A DNA stretch of 64,000 nucleotides, taken from positions 1-64,000 of the forward strand of contig JASGHI010000001.1 in assembly GCA_049841155.1 (NCBI GenBank), read 5' to 3'. This document shows, piece after piece, positions 19,618-30,779 of the stretch. The notes below the pieces were generated by a model, which was not told the DNA's origin, did no database searches, and worked only from the letters and a program-made list of their open reading frames with translations. The position numbers and the translations under genes were made by a program. Each line of letters starts with the position of its first letter. Within the stretch, counting starts at the first letter, position 1. The stretch is from ZC4RG30 sp049841155. Its GTDB lineage: Bacteria; Pseudomonadota; Gammaproteobacteria; Steroidobacterales; Steroidobacteraceae.

Positions 19618-22032
19618 ATGACTGCAGAACAGACCGCGGGAAGCACGCAATGGGCCGACATGGAGCCCTATGCCCAGCTGGTCGGCGCATTGCTGCCGCG
19701 CGCCGCGGGCATCTCCCTGTTCGACGCAGGCGGCGAGATCCGCTGGACCAGCGAGGAATCCGTCGACGCGGCATTGCCGTCGCTGGTGCGGCTGTCCGTG
19801 GCCGCTGCAGCCTCGCGCAGCAGCGAAGCCGGCGAGCGCGTGATGCTCGGCGACGGCGCACCGGTGCATCTGTTCTGGCTGCGCAATGAACAGCGCGACA
19901 TGTTCTGCATCGTCGCGATCACCTGGCGCGGCGGCGACGGCGACCAGCGCAGTTTCGCCTTCGTGCACGGCCTGCTGCGGCCGCTGCTCGAAGTGCTGCG
20001 CCGTGAACTGCTGGCGCGTGCGCGCGTCGAGCATCCTTCCGGCCAGGGCGAGGACCGCGACCGCGACCTCGACGTGCTGCTGTTCGCCTCGACCGAGACC
20101 GAGCTCGGCGCGCAGACCGGCGACGAGATCCGCGGCATCCTGCAGAACACCACCAACCATCTGCACTGCGAGTTCAGCGCGCTGATCATGCCCGAGCGCA
20201 ATCTGGTGGTGATCCGCACGGCGGAGGGGCGCAAGGTCGACACCTCCTGCCTGTCCCGCGTGCACCGCCATCTGCTGTCGCTGGCGCAGGTGCGCGGCGA
20301 ACCCACCATCCTCAATTCCTCGGCCGCGCTGCCGGGAGTGAATCTGTCGCTGCGCGTGCTGTCCTGCCCGGTGCGGGGACCCACGGGCCGCCCCGCCGGC
20401 GTGCTGGCGCTGTTCCGCGCAGCGGACGTGGCCGAGTTCCGCGAGCGCGATGCGCAGCTGGCGGACCTGCTGGCGCGCCGCGTGGTCGCCAAGGTGGAGG
20501 CCAGCTTCGATTCCCTTTCCGGCCTGCTCACGCGCACGGTCTTCGAGCACCGCGCGCGCGCGGCCATGCTGGCGCGGCAGAACGAGCGCGGCCTGTCGTG
20601 GAGCGGCCTGTACATCGATACCGACCGCATGCACGTGATCAACGACAATTACGGCATGCACGTGGGCGACCGGCTGATCGCCAAGCTCGGCGAGCTGATC
20701 CGTTCGCGCCTGGTTCCGGGCGCACTGGCGGCGCGCATTTCCGGTGACCGTTTCGCCATCCTGCTGCCCTCGGGTCCGGATGATGCGATGGCCTTCGCCG
20801 AAGCGCTGCGCGTGGGCGTGGCCGCCCTCAACGCCATGCACCTGGGCGCCAGCGCCGATGCGAATTTCTCTGCGTCAGTGAGCATCGGTGTGGCCACCAT
20901 GGCCGATCCGCGGGTGGAGTTCTCGCATGCCTTCGCGGTGGCCGAGACGGCCTGCAAGGCCGCCAAGGACCGCGGCCGCAACCGCGTCGAGCTTTACCAG
21001 TCGAGCGACCTGAGCATCATGCGTCGCTACGAGGACATCAACATCGCGCCGACGCTGAGCACGGCCATCCGCGAGAACCGCATGCGCCTCGATGCGCAGC
21101 TGATCGTGCCGCTGGATTCGCAGCACAACGTGCCGCACTTCGAGATCCTGCTGCGGATGATCGACGACCATGGCGACACCGTGGGCCCGGACCGCTTCAT
21201 GTCGGCCGCCGTGCGCTACCAGCTCATGCCCACCGTGGACCGCTGGGTGCTGCAGGAGACCCTGCGCCAGCTGCAGCCGCATGCCGAACTGCTGGCTACC
21301 CGGCCGGTGGTCTTCACGATCAATCTCTCAGGCCAGTCGCTCAACGAGCCGGATTTCACCGGCTTCCTGGTGAACCTGGTCCGCGACAGCGGGCTCAATC
21401 CGCGCCTCTTCTGCTTCGAGATCACCGAGTCGGCCGCGATCGCGAACCTCGCCAAGGCCGAGGAACTCATGCGGCGCATGCGCACCATGGGCTGCGAGTT
21501 CGCGCTGGATGATTTCGGCACCGGCCTGTCGTCGCTGGCCTACTTGCGCTCGCTGCCGGTGAACATGCTCAAGATCGACGGCAGCTTCGTGCGCGACATC
21601 CTCAAGGACCCGCGCGCCGAATCCATGGTGCAGGCCATCGCGCACCTGTCGCGGTCGATGAACCTGGTGACCGTGGCCGAGTATGTCGAGACCGACGAGA
21701 TCCGGCTGCGCGTGGCGGCGCTGGGCGTGGATTACGGGCAGGGCTTCGCCATCGCCCGGCCAGTGCCGCTGACGGAGGTCGTGCTGGAGCTGCCGATGTA
21801 TTCCCGGGCCGCCCTGTGCCCGGACGAGGCGTCCGCGACCCGCGAGATCGATCTGAGCGGAGAGGATCTGGAGGAGACCCTGGACGCCATGGCAGCCGCG
21901 CTGCCGCGCGATCCTGCCGGTGGCGAGGAGCTCATCGGCGCCGACGACGATACCCAGCGGCGGCTCGAGATCATCCTCGGCGACTACGACCACAGCGAAT
22001 CGATCCTCTACCAGAAGGCCGCCCGCAGCTGA
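19618..22032 (+). CDS. GAF-GGDEF-EAL protein, GGDEF motif degenerate
   Basis: The 804-residue cytosolic protein has an N-terminal unassigned region, a GAF-like sensory region (about 150-300), a GGDEF domain (about 310-460) and an EAL domain (about 475-730). The catalytic GGDEF signature reads SGDRF near residue 374, so cyclase activity is unlikely. In the EAL domain the motif reads EIL near 508, while the other ligands are kept: NLSGQS, FEITES, DDFGTGLSSL and VAEYVET. It is therefore probably a c-di-GMP phosphodiesterase or an effector, with the GGDEF half perhaps binding GTP. It stands alone between envC and a dedA gene. Confidence 0.88.
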   Translation: MTAEQTAGSTQWADMEPYAQLVGALLPRAAGISLFDAGGEIRWTSEESVDAALPSLVRLSVAAAASRSSEAGERVMLGDGAPVHLFWLRNEQRDMFCIVAITWRGGDGDQRSFAFVHGLLRPLLEVLRRELLARARVEHPSGQGEDRDRDLDVLLFASTETELGAQTGDEIRGILQNTTNHLHCEFSALIMPERNLVVIRTAEGRKVDTSCLSRVHRHLLSLAQVRGEPTILNSSAALPGVNLSLRVLSCPVRGPTGRPAGVLALFRAADVAEFRERDAQLADLLARRVVAKVEASFDSLSGLLTRTVFEHRARAAMLARQNERGLSWSGLYIDTDRMHVINDNYGMHVGDRLIAKLGELIRSRLVPGALAARISGDRFAILLPSGPDDAMAFAEALRVGVAALNAMHLGASADANFSASVSIGVATMADPRVEFSHAFAVAETACKAAKDRGRNRVELYQSSDLSIMRRYEDINIAPTLSTAIRENRMRLDAQLIVPLDSQHNVPHFEILLRMIDDHGDTVGPDRFMSAAVRYQLMPTVDRWVLQETLRQLQPHAELLATRPVVFTINLSGQSLNEPDFTGFLVNLVRDSGLNPRLFCFEITESAAIANLAKAEELMRRMRTMGCEFALDDFGTGLSSLAYLRSLPVNMLKIDGSFVRDILKDPRAESMVQAIAHLSRSMNLVTVAEYVETDEIRLRVAALGVDYGQGFAIARPVPLTEVVLELPMYSRAALCPDEASATREIDLSGEDLEETLDAMAAALPRDPAGGEELIGADDDTQRRLEIILGDYDHSESILYQKAARS

Positions 22033-22090
22033 GCAGCCGCGCGCGTCTTTGCCTACACTGCGCGCCTGCCCTTTCGCGGAGTAGTGGCGC

Positions 22091-22735
22091 GTGGAACTGA
22101 TTCAGTGGTTCATCGACCTGGTCCTGCACCTGGACAAGCACCTGGTCGAGCTGCTGATGCGGTTCGACGTGTGGATCTACGCCATCGTGTTCCTGGTGGT
22201 GTTCGCGGAAACCGGCCTTGTGGTCACGCCCTTCCTGCCCGGCGACTCGCTGCTGTTCGCGCTCGGCGCGCTCGCGGCCATCGACACCGGCGGCACGCTG
22301 TCGGCACCGTGGCTGGCGCTGCTGCTGACCGCCGCCGCCTTCCTCGGCGATACCGTGAACTACTCGGTGGGCCGGGCCATCGGCCATCACGCCTTCTCGG
22401 GGCGCTACCGCTTCATCAAGCCCGAATACCTGCGGCAGACCGAGCTGTACTTCGACCGGCATGGCTCGGCCACCATCATGCTGGCGCGCTTCGCACCCAT
22501 CATCCGCACCTATGCGCCCTTCGTGGCCGGTGTGGGCCACATGCGCTACTCACGTTTTCTCGCCTGGAACGTGCTCGGCGCCGTGCTGTGGGTGAACCTC
22601 TTCATCTGGGCCGGATACCTGTTCGGCAACATCCCGGTGATCAAGAACAACTTCGGCTTCGTGACCCTCGCCATCATCGCCATCTCGCTGACGCCGATGG
22701 TGGTGATGTTCCTGCGCCACCGGCGCGGCGTCTGA
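22091..22735 (+). CDS. DedA-family inner membrane protein
   Basis: The GTG start gives MELIQWFIDLVLHLDKH, a typical DedA opening, and 214 residues with five to six membrane segments. Signatures are FAETGLVVTPFLPGDSLLFALG, GDTVNYSVGRAIG, FDRHGSATIMLARFAPIIRTYAPFVAG and YRFIKPEYL. DedA/VTT proteins include lipid flippases (undecaprenyl-phosphate or phosphatidylethanolamine), and the conserved Arg/Glu pattern is present. The gene ends 4 bp before the SRPBCC gene. Confidence 0.93.
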   Translation: MELIQWFIDLVLHLDKHLVELLMRFDVWIYAIVFLVVFAETGLVVTPFLPGDSLLFALGALAAIDTGGTLSAPWLALLLTAAAFLGDTVNYSVGRAIGHHAFSGRYRFIKPEYLRQTELYFDRHGSATIMLARFAPIIRTYAPFVAGVGHMRYSRFLAWNVLGAVLWVNLFIWAGYLFGNIPVIKNNFGFVTLAIIAISLTPMVVMFLRHRRGV

Positions 22736-22739
22736 GGCC

Positions 22740-23213
22740 ATGGCCGCGCCCCTGAAGACACGCGGCTATGCACACCGGGTGGATGTCCGCGCCCGCGCCG
22801 CCACCGTGTGGGAGGCGCTCACCGTCGAGCCCTATCTGCGGCGCTGGATGAATCCCGATGCGCGCATCAAGGCGCGCGTCGGCGGCAGCTTCTACGGCAT
22901 GCCGGCTCCGGGCCTGGTCCGTGATGCGCTCATCGATGTCTTCGATGCCCCGCGCCGGCTGCGCCTGATCTACCTGCCGCCCGCCGACCTTGAGGCCTTC
23001 GACGGCGCTGTGGTGGATGACTACCTGCTGGAGGAGAGCGGTGCGGAGACCATCGTGCGCCTGCTGGGCTCCGGCATACCGGACCTGCGCGAATGGGACG
23101 ACTACTACCGCCAGGTGCGCAATGCCCAGGAGCGCTCACTGGCCCGGCTCACGGTGCTGGCCGCGCAGCTGCAGGGCAGCCGCGCCGGCCTTGCGCCAGG
23201 CAAGTCTTCCTGA
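22740..23213 (+). CDS. SRPBCC (START/AHA1-like) domain protein
   Basis: The 157-residue protein opens with the helix-grip signature VDVRARAATVWEALTVEPYLRRWMNPDARIKARVGG. It follows with strands such as LRLIYLPP and ETIVRLLGSG, then a long C-terminal helix. The pattern is that of small polyketide-cyclase/AHSA1-type proteins that bind hydrophobic ligands. It is packed tightly after dedA and probably co-transcribed with it. The ligand is unknown. Confidence 0.75.
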   Translation: MAAPLKTRGYAHRVDVRARAATVWEALTVEPYLRRWMNPDARIKARVGGSFYGMPAPGLVRDALIDVFDAPRRLRLIYLPPADLEAFDGAVVDDYLLEESGAETIVRLLGSGIPDLREWDDYYRQVRNAQERSLARLTVLAAQLQGSRAGLAPGKSS

Positions 23214-23276
23214 GGTTGCAGTCCGGGCGGCGCGGCCGGATAGTTTGCCGCTGACGGTTACTTGGCGAGGTCTGCG

Positions 23277-23612
23277 ATGGGTTTTGTACTGCGCACCATC
23301 ATTGCGGCGGTGGGTCTGTGGCTGGCTTCGATATGGGTTGGCGGACTGCACATCGCCGATCCGGGCACGCTGGTGCTGGCAGCCCTGCTGCTGGGCGTCT
23401 GCAATGCCGTCGTGAAGCCGGTGCTGGTCATCCTCACGCTGCCCATCACCGTGCTCACGCTGGGGCTGTTCCTGCTGGTGGTGAATGCCGCGATGCTCGG
23501 CCTGGTGGCGGCGCTGCTGCCCGGCTTCACCATCGCCGGCTTCCTGCCGGCGCTGCTGGGTGCGCTGGTGATCAGCGTCACGGGCATGATTGCATCGCTG
23601 GTGATCAAGTAG
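23277..23612 (+). CDS. Phage-holin-family IV small membrane protein
   Basis: The ATG at 23277 gives 111 residues that are almost entirely four membrane helices (IIAAVGLWLASIWV; LVLAALLLGVCNAVVKPVLVIL; TLGLFLLVVNAAMLGLVAAL; ALLGALVISVTGMIASL). The NAVVKPVL...LPITVLTLGLFLLVVNA pattern is the signature of the small 'phage holin family' (YvlD-like) proteins. They are widespread in chromosomes and not phage-linked here. It converges on the EamA transporter gene. Confidence 0.8.
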   Translation: MGFVLRTIIAAVGLWLASIWVGGLHIADPGTLVLAALLLGVCNAVVKPVLVILTLPITVLTLGLFLLVVNAAMLGLVAALLPGFTIAGFLPALLGALVISVTGMIASLVIK

Positions 23613-23616
23613 GGCT

Positions 23617-24524
23617 TCAAACCCGTCTTATTGATCCACTTGTGGGCCAGTAGATCAGCAGCACGCTGGCGAGGATGACTGCACCGCCGCCGATCTGCAG
23701 CGGAGTGAGGCGCTCCGCGAGGATCAGGAAGCCGGCTGCCGCAGTGATGAGCGGGTTCACGTAGCTGTAGGTTCCCACCAGCGCGGGCGTGGCATGGCGC
23801 GCCAGCCACCAGTACGCCGTGTACGCCAGGCAGGAACTGAAGATCACGAGGTAGGCCATGGCCAAGAGGCCCGGCACCGACGGGTGCCAGGCCGCCGCTT
23901 CGCCGCGCAGCAGGCCGGCGAGGGTCAGCAGCACGCCGCCCAGCAGCATCTGCGCGCCGCCGAAGGCGAACAGGTCCAGCTCCACCGCGGTGTTGCGCAT
24001 GTAGATGGTGCACACCGCCCAGACCACGCAGGCGCCGAGGATGGCCAGCTGCGCAACCAGCGGCGAGGCATTGCCGGCCTGCGGAGAGGGCCAGACCAGC
24101 AGCGCAGTGCCGATGAAGCCGATGGCCAGACCCGCCACGGCGCGCGAGGAGGGACGATGGGAGCGGGCGCCGAACAGCCCGAAGATCACGATCCACAATG
24201 CCGAGGAGGCATTGAGCAGCGCCGCGGCCTGCGAGGTCACCCACTGCATGGCCCATACCTGCAGGCCGTTGCACACCGCCACGCTGAGCACACCCATGAC
24301 CAGCACATGGCGCCAGCCCGCCCGCAGCGGCGCGAAATCCGCGCCGCGCCACCGTGCCAGCGCCAGCATCAAAATGCCGCCGATCATGAAGCGCACCCCG
24401 CCGAACAGCAGCGGCGGCAGGTTGGTCACGCCGATGCGCGTGGCGATGTAGCTGGTGCCCCAAACCAGATAGACCGTCGCGAGGCACAGCAGCAGCAACC
24501 GGCGCTGCCGCCGACTGGCGGACA

Positions 24525-24525
<1 letters not shown>
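23617..24525 (-). CDS. EamA/DMT-family exporter
   Basis: The ATG at 24525 (MSASRRQRRLLLLCLA) gives 302 residues with ten predicted helices arranged as two EamA repeats. The first opens with YLVWGTSYIATRIGV and the second with ILGACVVWAVCTIYMRNTA. Family members export metabolites such as amino acids; the substrate cannot be read from sequence. The start overlaps the stop of the upstream peptide transporter (TAATG), so the two are co-translated. Confidence 0.88.
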
Positions 24526-25999
<1,474 letters not shown>

Positions 26000-26003
<4 letters not shown>

Positions 26004-26764
26004 GCATCGGCTCCCGTCTCGCGGGCGGCATCCCTGGGCCGGTTCAGCAAGCGCGCCAGGATCAGTCCGCCCTCGTACAGCAGCCACATGGGAATGGCCA
26101 TGAGGATCTGCGACAGCGGATCCGGCGGCGTGAGCACGGCGGCCGCCACGAAGATGCCGATGATCACGTAGCCGCGCGCATGCGCGAGCTTCTGCACCGA
26201 CACCAGCCCGGTGAGCGTGAGCAGCACGACGATCACGGGGATCTCGAAGGCCAGGCCGAAGGCGAAGAAGGTGGTCAGCGCGAATTCCAGGTAGTTGTTG
26301 ATGTCCGGCGCGACCATGATGTTCTTCGGCGCGCTGGCGACGAAGAAGTGGAAGGCCATGGGGAACACGAAGCGGTACGCAAAGGCCGTGCCCACGTAGA
26401 ACAGCACGATGGAGGAGATCAGCAGCGGCACGGCAAAGCGCTTCTCGCGGCGGTACAGGCCCGGCGCCACGAAGGCCCAGATCTGGTACAGCACGAAGGG
26501 CATGGCGATGAACAGCGAGAAGAAGAACGCCAGCTTGAAGGGCGTGATGAAGGGCGACATCACACCGGTCGCGATGGGCGCGCTGCCCGCGGGCAGTTGC
26601 GCCAGCAGCGGCTGCGCCAGGTGCTCGAAGATCTGGTTGCGGTAGATCGCCGCAGGAATGAACACGATGAACACCGCCACCGTCGCCCGCACCAGCCGCT
26701 CGCGCAGCTCCAGCAGGTGGGAGATCAGTGTGCCTTCGGCGAGCTTCTCAGGGGGTGCGCTCAT
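26000..26764 (-). CDS. tatC: Sec-independent protein translocase TatC
   Basis: The 254-residue protein has six membrane helices. Its signatures are SHLLELRERLVRATVAV in the N-terminal cytoplasmic part, YQIWAFVAPGLYRREKRF, and a central FAFGLAFEIPVIVVLL. TatC binds twin-arginine signal peptides with TatB. The start lies within the 3' end of tatB, a 17-bp overlap. The cluster order is tatA-tatB-tatC on this strand. Confidence 0.97.
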
Positions 26765-27161
26765 GGTTCCCGCCGGGCGGCAGATCGCTGGTGTCCGAAA
26801 GATCCAGATGCGAGGGATGGTCCGGGGGGATGGTGCTGCCGGGGTCGGCGGGAGCTTCGTCGGTGGGTGCCTGGCCGGCGGAGGCCGGGTCCAGGGGCGC
26901 AGCGGTGGGCGGTTCGCCTCCGAATTCCGGTGGCGGCGGCGGATAGCCTCCCGGAGGCTGTCGCGGTGTCGGGCGCGTCACGTCGAGGTCATGTAGCTGC
27001 ACTTCGCTTTCCAGCTGCTCGCGGAACTGGCGCGCCATGCTGCGGGCCTTGCCCACCCAGCGCCCGATGCTGGAGACCAGGCCAGGCAGGCGCTTGGGGC
27101 CGAGCACCACCAGGGCGACGACGAAAATCACCAGCAGTTCGCTGAAGTCGACGTCGAACAT
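26748..27161 (-). CDS. tatB: Sec-independent protein translocase TatB
   Basis: The 137-residue protein has one N-terminal membrane helix (MFDVDFSELLVIFVVALVVLGP, with the Glu/Gly-Pro hinge), an amphipathic helix (LVSSIGRWVGKARSM), and a long Pro-rich disordered tail (about residues 65-137). TatB forms the substrate receptor with TatC. It lies 24 bp after tatA and overlaps tatC. Confidence 0.95.
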   Translation of the reverse strand: MFDVDFSELLVIFVVALVVLGPKRLPGLVSSIGRWVGKARSMARQFREQLESEVQLHDLDVTRPTPRQPPGGYPPPPPEFGGEPPTAAPLDPASAGQAPTDEAPADPGSTIPPDHPSHLDLSDTSDLPPGGNHERTP

Positions 27162-27185
27162 GGGCAGGTACCGTGGCGGGACGCG

Positions 27186-27446
27186 TCAGGCCTGGCGGTC
27201 GTTTCCGTTGCTGCCCTGGGAGGTGCTTCCCGGCTTGTTCTCCGGGAATTCGGCGTCACCGGTGATCGACTGCTTGATCTGTTTCGCCGCCTTCTCGCCT
27301 TCGGCCTCGCCCTCGTTCATTGCCTTCTTGAAGTTGCGGATGGCGCTACCCACATCGCTGCCGACCGAGCCCAGCTTCTTGGTGCCGAAAACCAGCACCA
27401 CCACGCCCAGGACGATCAGCCAGTGCCAGATGCTCAGTGAACCCAT
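27186..27446 (-). CDS. tatA: Sec-independent protein translocase TatA
   Basis: The 86-residue protein has one N-terminal membrane helix (SIWHWLIVLGVVVLVFG), the FGTKKLGSVGSDVGSAIRNFKKAM amphipathic helix and a polar tail. This is the TatA layout that oligomerises into the translocation path. The ribosome site GGAG precedes the ATG. The dtd gene ends 77 bp upstream; a short CCCC-GTGA-GGGG hairpin near 27464-27479 may end dtd transcription. Confidence 0.96.
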   Translation of the reverse strand: MGSLSIWHWLIVLGVVVLVFGTKKLGSVGSDVGSAIRNFKKAMNEGEAEGEKAAKQIKQSITGDAEFPENKPGSTSQGSNGNDRQA

Positions 27447-27522
27447 CTGAAGTACTCCGTGAATTCCCCAGTGAGGGGACTATCCATCATAAAACATAGG
27501 AATAGGGGCAGCTTCCAAAAGT

Positions 27523-27975
27523 TCAGCGCCGGGTGGGCGGCACCCGCAGGCTGAAGGTGACCGGACCATCATTGGTGAGGCTGACCTGCATGTCGGCCCC
27601 GAATACGCCGCAGCCCACCTCGCGGTGGGCGGCCCGGGCCCGGCTGACGAATTCCGTGAACAGCGTCCTGGCGGCTTCCGGCGGCGCCGCGGTGGAGAAG
27701 CCCGGCCGGTTGCCCCTCGAGGTGTCGGCTGCCAGCGTGAACTGGGGCACCAGCAGCAGGCCGCCCTGGATGTCCTGCACCGAAAGGTTCATGCGGGCGG
27801 CCCCGTCGGGGAATACCCGGTACGCCAACACCCTTTCCAGCAGCCGCGCGGCGGTTCCGTCCTCGTCACCGGCCTCGACACCGATGAGCGCCAGCAGCCC
27901 ACGGCCGATGGCGGCCACCGTCTGCCCTGCAACATCCACCCGGGCCTGGCTCACGCGCTGAATGAGAGCGATCAT
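27523..27975 (-). CDS. dtd: D-aminoacyl-tRNA deacylase
   Basis: The ATG at 27975 (MIALIQRVSQARVDV) gives 150 residues. The DTD signatures are QRVSQARVDVAGQ at the start, LLVPQFTLAADTSRGNRPGF (the SQFTL-type motif with Val-Pro) and the C-terminal LTNDGPVTFSLR (NxGPVT). It removes D-amino acids and glycine from mischarged tRNA. It is divergent from the cytochrome gene, with 107 bp between starts. Confidence 0.95.
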   Translation of the reverse strand: MIALIQRVSQARVDVAGQTVAAIGRGLLALIGVEAGDEDGTAARLLERVLAYRVFPDGAARMNLSVQDIQGGLLLVPQFTLAADTSRGNRPGFSTAAPPEAARTLFTEFVSRARAAHREVGCGVFGADMQVSLTNDGPVTFSLRVPPTRR

Positions 27976-28082
27976 CGTCTGGAGCGGCTCCTGGGGCTTC
28001 CCGACCCGGCCATGGTGGCATTCTCGCCTGCTGAAACGTAAGATTCCCAGCCGCATTCGATCGCTTTCCCGGGGTTTGCTGG

Positions 28083-28715
28083 ATGTTCCTGCGCTGCCTG
28101 CGTCCTTCTGTGCTGTCCGCCTCTGCGTTGGCAGTGATCTTCCTGGCTTTCACCGCACCGGCAGAAGCTGCCGGGGACGCGGCCCGCGGCAAGACGCTGG
28201 GCTATACCTGTCTGGGCTGCCACGGCATCGAAAGCTACAAGAACGCCTATCCCACCTTCTCGGTGCCGAGGCTGCGCGGCCAGCATGCGGAGTACATCCT
28301 CGCTGCGCTGCAGGGCTACCGCAGCGGCGAGCGGCCACATGCCACCATGCACGCGCATGCTTCCACGCTCACCGATGAGCAGATGCAGGATGTGGCCGCG
28401 TATCTTGGCGGCGAGCCGGTGAAGCCCGCGGCCGGCGCAGCGCCTGTCGGCCAGCCGCCGGAGCAGGTGGCCACCTGCTCCGCCTGCCATGGCCGCGATG
28501 GCGTGGGCATCGTGGGCATCTATCCCACGCTCACCGGCCAGCACGAGGACTACCTCGAGCATTCGCTGAACGAATACCGCACCGGCAAGCGCAAGAACGC
28601 CATCATGGCGCCGTTCGCGGCCCAGCTCACCGAGGCGGACGTGAAGGTCATCGCCCGCTACTTCGCGCAGCAGAAGCCGGCGCTGAAGACGGTGCCGATG
28701 CGCGAGGGCAAGTAA
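28083..28715 (+). CDS. Dihaem cytochrome c (c4-like)
   Basis: The 210-residue exported protein has a signal peptide (cleavage near AEA-AGD, about residue 30) and two tandem cytochrome-c domains. The haem sites are CLGCH (about residue 46) and CSACH (about residue 137). Both domains share the PTxSVPRLRGQHxEYI / YPTLTGQHEDYLEHSL pattern and distal Met regions typical of c4. It works as a periplasmic electron carrier, probably toward a terminal oxidase. A single-gene unit is likely. Confidence 0.92.
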   Translation: MFLRCLRPSVLSASALAVIFLAFTAPAEAAGDAARGKTLGYTCLGCHGIESYKNAYPTFSVPRLRGQHAEYILAALQGYRSGERPHATMHAHASTLTDEQMQDVAAYLGGEPVKPAAGAAPVGQPPEQVATCSACHGRDGVGIVGIYPTLTGQHEDYLEHSLNEYRTGKRKNAIMAPFAAQLTEADVKVIARYFAQQKPALKTVPMREGK

Positions 28716-28745
28716 GCCCGCCGCCGCGCCGCCACTGCGGCGCGG

Positions 28746-30713
28746 CTATTTCAGCGACTGCAGGAACTGCGCCACGGCGGCAAGGTAGGCATCGCGGTTG
28801 CCCTTCTTGCGGAAGCCGTGCCCCTCGTCCTTCGCCGCGAGATAACCCACTTCCACCCCATTGAGGCGCAGCTGCTGCACCAGCTGCTCCGACTCGCTGG
28901 CCGGCACGCGCGGATCGTTGAGTCCCTGCACCACGAGCAGCGGCCGGCGCAGCGCCGCGGCATTGCTCAGCGGCGAGATGCGCTGCAGGAAGGCACGCAT
29001 GGCCGGCACCCGCTCGTCGCCGTATTCCGCGCGGCGCAGGTCGCGCCGGTAGGGCGAGGTGTTGGTCAGGAAGCTGACGAAATTGCTGATGCCCACGATG
29101 TCGACGCCGCCGGCGAGCCGGTCGCCGTAGTTCACCAGCGAAGCCAGCGCCATGTAGCCGCCGTAGGAGCCGCCCATGACCGCGACGCGGCCGCGGTCGA
29201 AATCCTTCTGCAGCCCGATCCACACCAGCAGCGAGCCGATGTCGCGCACGGCGTCCTCGCGCAGCATGCCGTTGTCCAGTTCCAGGAAGCTGCGGCCATA
29301 GCCGCTGGAGCCGCGCACATTGGGTGCCACCACGGCATAGCCCAGTTCATTGACCAGGAACTGCGTGAAGGCACTCCAGGTGGGGCGGTACTGCGCCTCG
29401 GGTCCGCCGTGGATGTCGATGATCACCGGATGCGGGCCGGGCGTGCGCGGGCGGTAGACGAAGGCCGGCAGCATGCGCTGCTGCGTGCCGATGCGGTCCC
29501 AGGTGGGGAATTCGGTCAGCTCCGGGGCAGCGAACGTGGCGCGGTCCAGCGGGCCGACTTCGCTCTGCGTCCAGCGCAGCAGCTGCGGCTTGCCGTCCGC
29601 GGCCGCCAGTTCCAGCACGTACACATCGCGCGGTGCCGTGCCGCTCTCGATGTTGAGCGCCAGGCGCTTGCCGGCCCGGTCGAAGGCCAGCGCCGAAATC
29701 ACTGCGCCGGGCGGCAGCGCCGGCAGCAGGAGGTCGGCGTTTTGCGCGAGGTCGTGCAGCACCAGGCGCGAGTAGCCGGCTTCGTTGAGCGTGTAGGCGA
29801 GATAGCGGCCGTCGCGGCTCAGGTCGAACAGTTCCGCGTCCGAGCGGGTCTGCGGGGCGAGAACCTGCGTCTCGCCCGTGAACATGTCGGTGTAGCGCAG
29901 CTCGGTGAATTCGCCGCCGTGGTCGGAGAGGAAGAACACGCCGCGCCCGTCGCGCGAGAAGCGGCCCTGCAGCACGGAGACCGGCCCCTTCACGCCCGCG
30001 GCCGGCTCGACCGGCTGCAGACTGCCGGTGGCGATGTCGGCGATGAGAAGTTCGCTGTCGGTGATGGAGCGGTAGCGCAGCAGCAGCAGCTTGCTGTCGT
30101 CCAGCGACCAGTCCTGCACGTAGAGCGCATCGCTGCCGCCGCCGATCACCAGCTGCGGCGCGGCGTTCGCGTTCGAGGCATCGACCACGTAGATGTCGTA
30201 GCTCGCGCCGTCGCGGCCATTGCCGTGGAAGGCGATGCGCTTGCCGTCGTGCGCCCACACCGGCGTGCCATGCAGCGAGCGGCCGTCGGTGAGCAGGCGG
30301 GCCTTGCCGGTGGCAAGGTTCTGCAGGTACAGCTGCATGTTCTCGTTGCCGCCCTGGTCCCGCAGCTCGAGCAGCTGCTCGGCGTCGTAGGGGTTGGCGG
30401 CGCCGGCGCGCACCGGCTCGGGCAGGAAGGTGAGCTGCTCGCGCATGCCCAGCGGCGCGCGCACGCGGTGCAGCTGCTCGGCATTGCCGAAGCGCGTGGC
30501 GATGACGAGGCTGCCGTCGGCGAGCCAGTCGACCAGACCGGCGCTGCGGGCCTCCAGGTAGTCCGGCAGGCGCTCCGGCGTTGCGGGCGTGATGCCGTCA
30601 TAGATGAGCGTGCCGACCTCGGTGCGGCCGGGCGCAGCGCAGTGCGCGTCGGCAGCCATCATGCCGGTGAACAGGACGAAGCAGAGGGAGCGGAGCAGCC
30701 GGGACTTGTTCAT
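28746..30713 (-). CDS. S9 family prolyl oligopeptidase-type peptidase
   Basis: The ATG at 30713 (MNKSRLLRSLCFVLF) starts a signal peptide; the longer frame runs opposite the reductase gene. The 655-residue protein has a WD40/TolB-like beta-propeller (about 60-390) and a C-terminal alpha/beta hydrolase. The catalytic triad is visible: Ser in GGSYGGYMA near 515, Asp in VQGLNDPRVP near 598, His in DEGHGF near 631. HGGPEAQYRPTWS precedes it. It is expected to act in the periplasm on small peptides. Confidence 0.92.
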   Translation of the reverse strand: MNKSRLLRSLCFVLFTGMMAADAHCAAPGRTEVGTLIYDGITPATPERLPDYLEARSAGLVDWLADGSLVIATRFGNAEQLHRVRAPLGMREQLTFLPEPVRAGAANPYDAEQLLELRDQGGNENMQLYLQNLATGKARLLTDGRSLHGTPVWAHDGKRIAFHGNGRDGASYDIYVVDASNANAAPQLVIGGGSDALYVQDWSLDDSKLLLLRYRSITDSELLIADIATGSLQPVEPAAGVKGPVSVLQGRFSRDGRGVFFLSDHGGEFTELRYTDMFTGETQVLAPQTRSDAELFDLSRDGRYLAYTLNEAGYSRLVLHDLAQNADLLLPALPPGAVISALAFDRAGKRLALNIESGTAPRDVYVLELAAADGKPQLLRWTQSEVGPLDRATFAAPELTEFPTWDRIGTQQRMLPAFVYRPRTPGPHPVIIDIHGGPEAQYRPTWSAFTQFLVNELGYAVVAPNVRGSSGYGRSFLELDNGMLREDAVRDIGSLLVWIGLQKDFDRGRVAVMGGSYGGYMALASLVNYGDRLAGGVDIVGISNFVSFLTNTSPYRRDLRRAEYGDERVPAMRAFLQRISPLSNAAALRRPLLVVQGLNDPRVPASESEQLVQQLRLNGVEVGYLAAKDEGHGFRKKGNRDAYLAAVAQFLQSLK

Positions 30714-30779
30714 GGCGGGCAAGTGTAAGCGCCACACCACGGGTTGACACTGGCAGGGCTTGCGCAGAGTCTGCCGCGC

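Noticed and set aside
30744..30749. TTGACA as -35 box for acuI
   Set aside because: No acceptable -10 box at 16-18 bp; GAGTCT-like sequence only.
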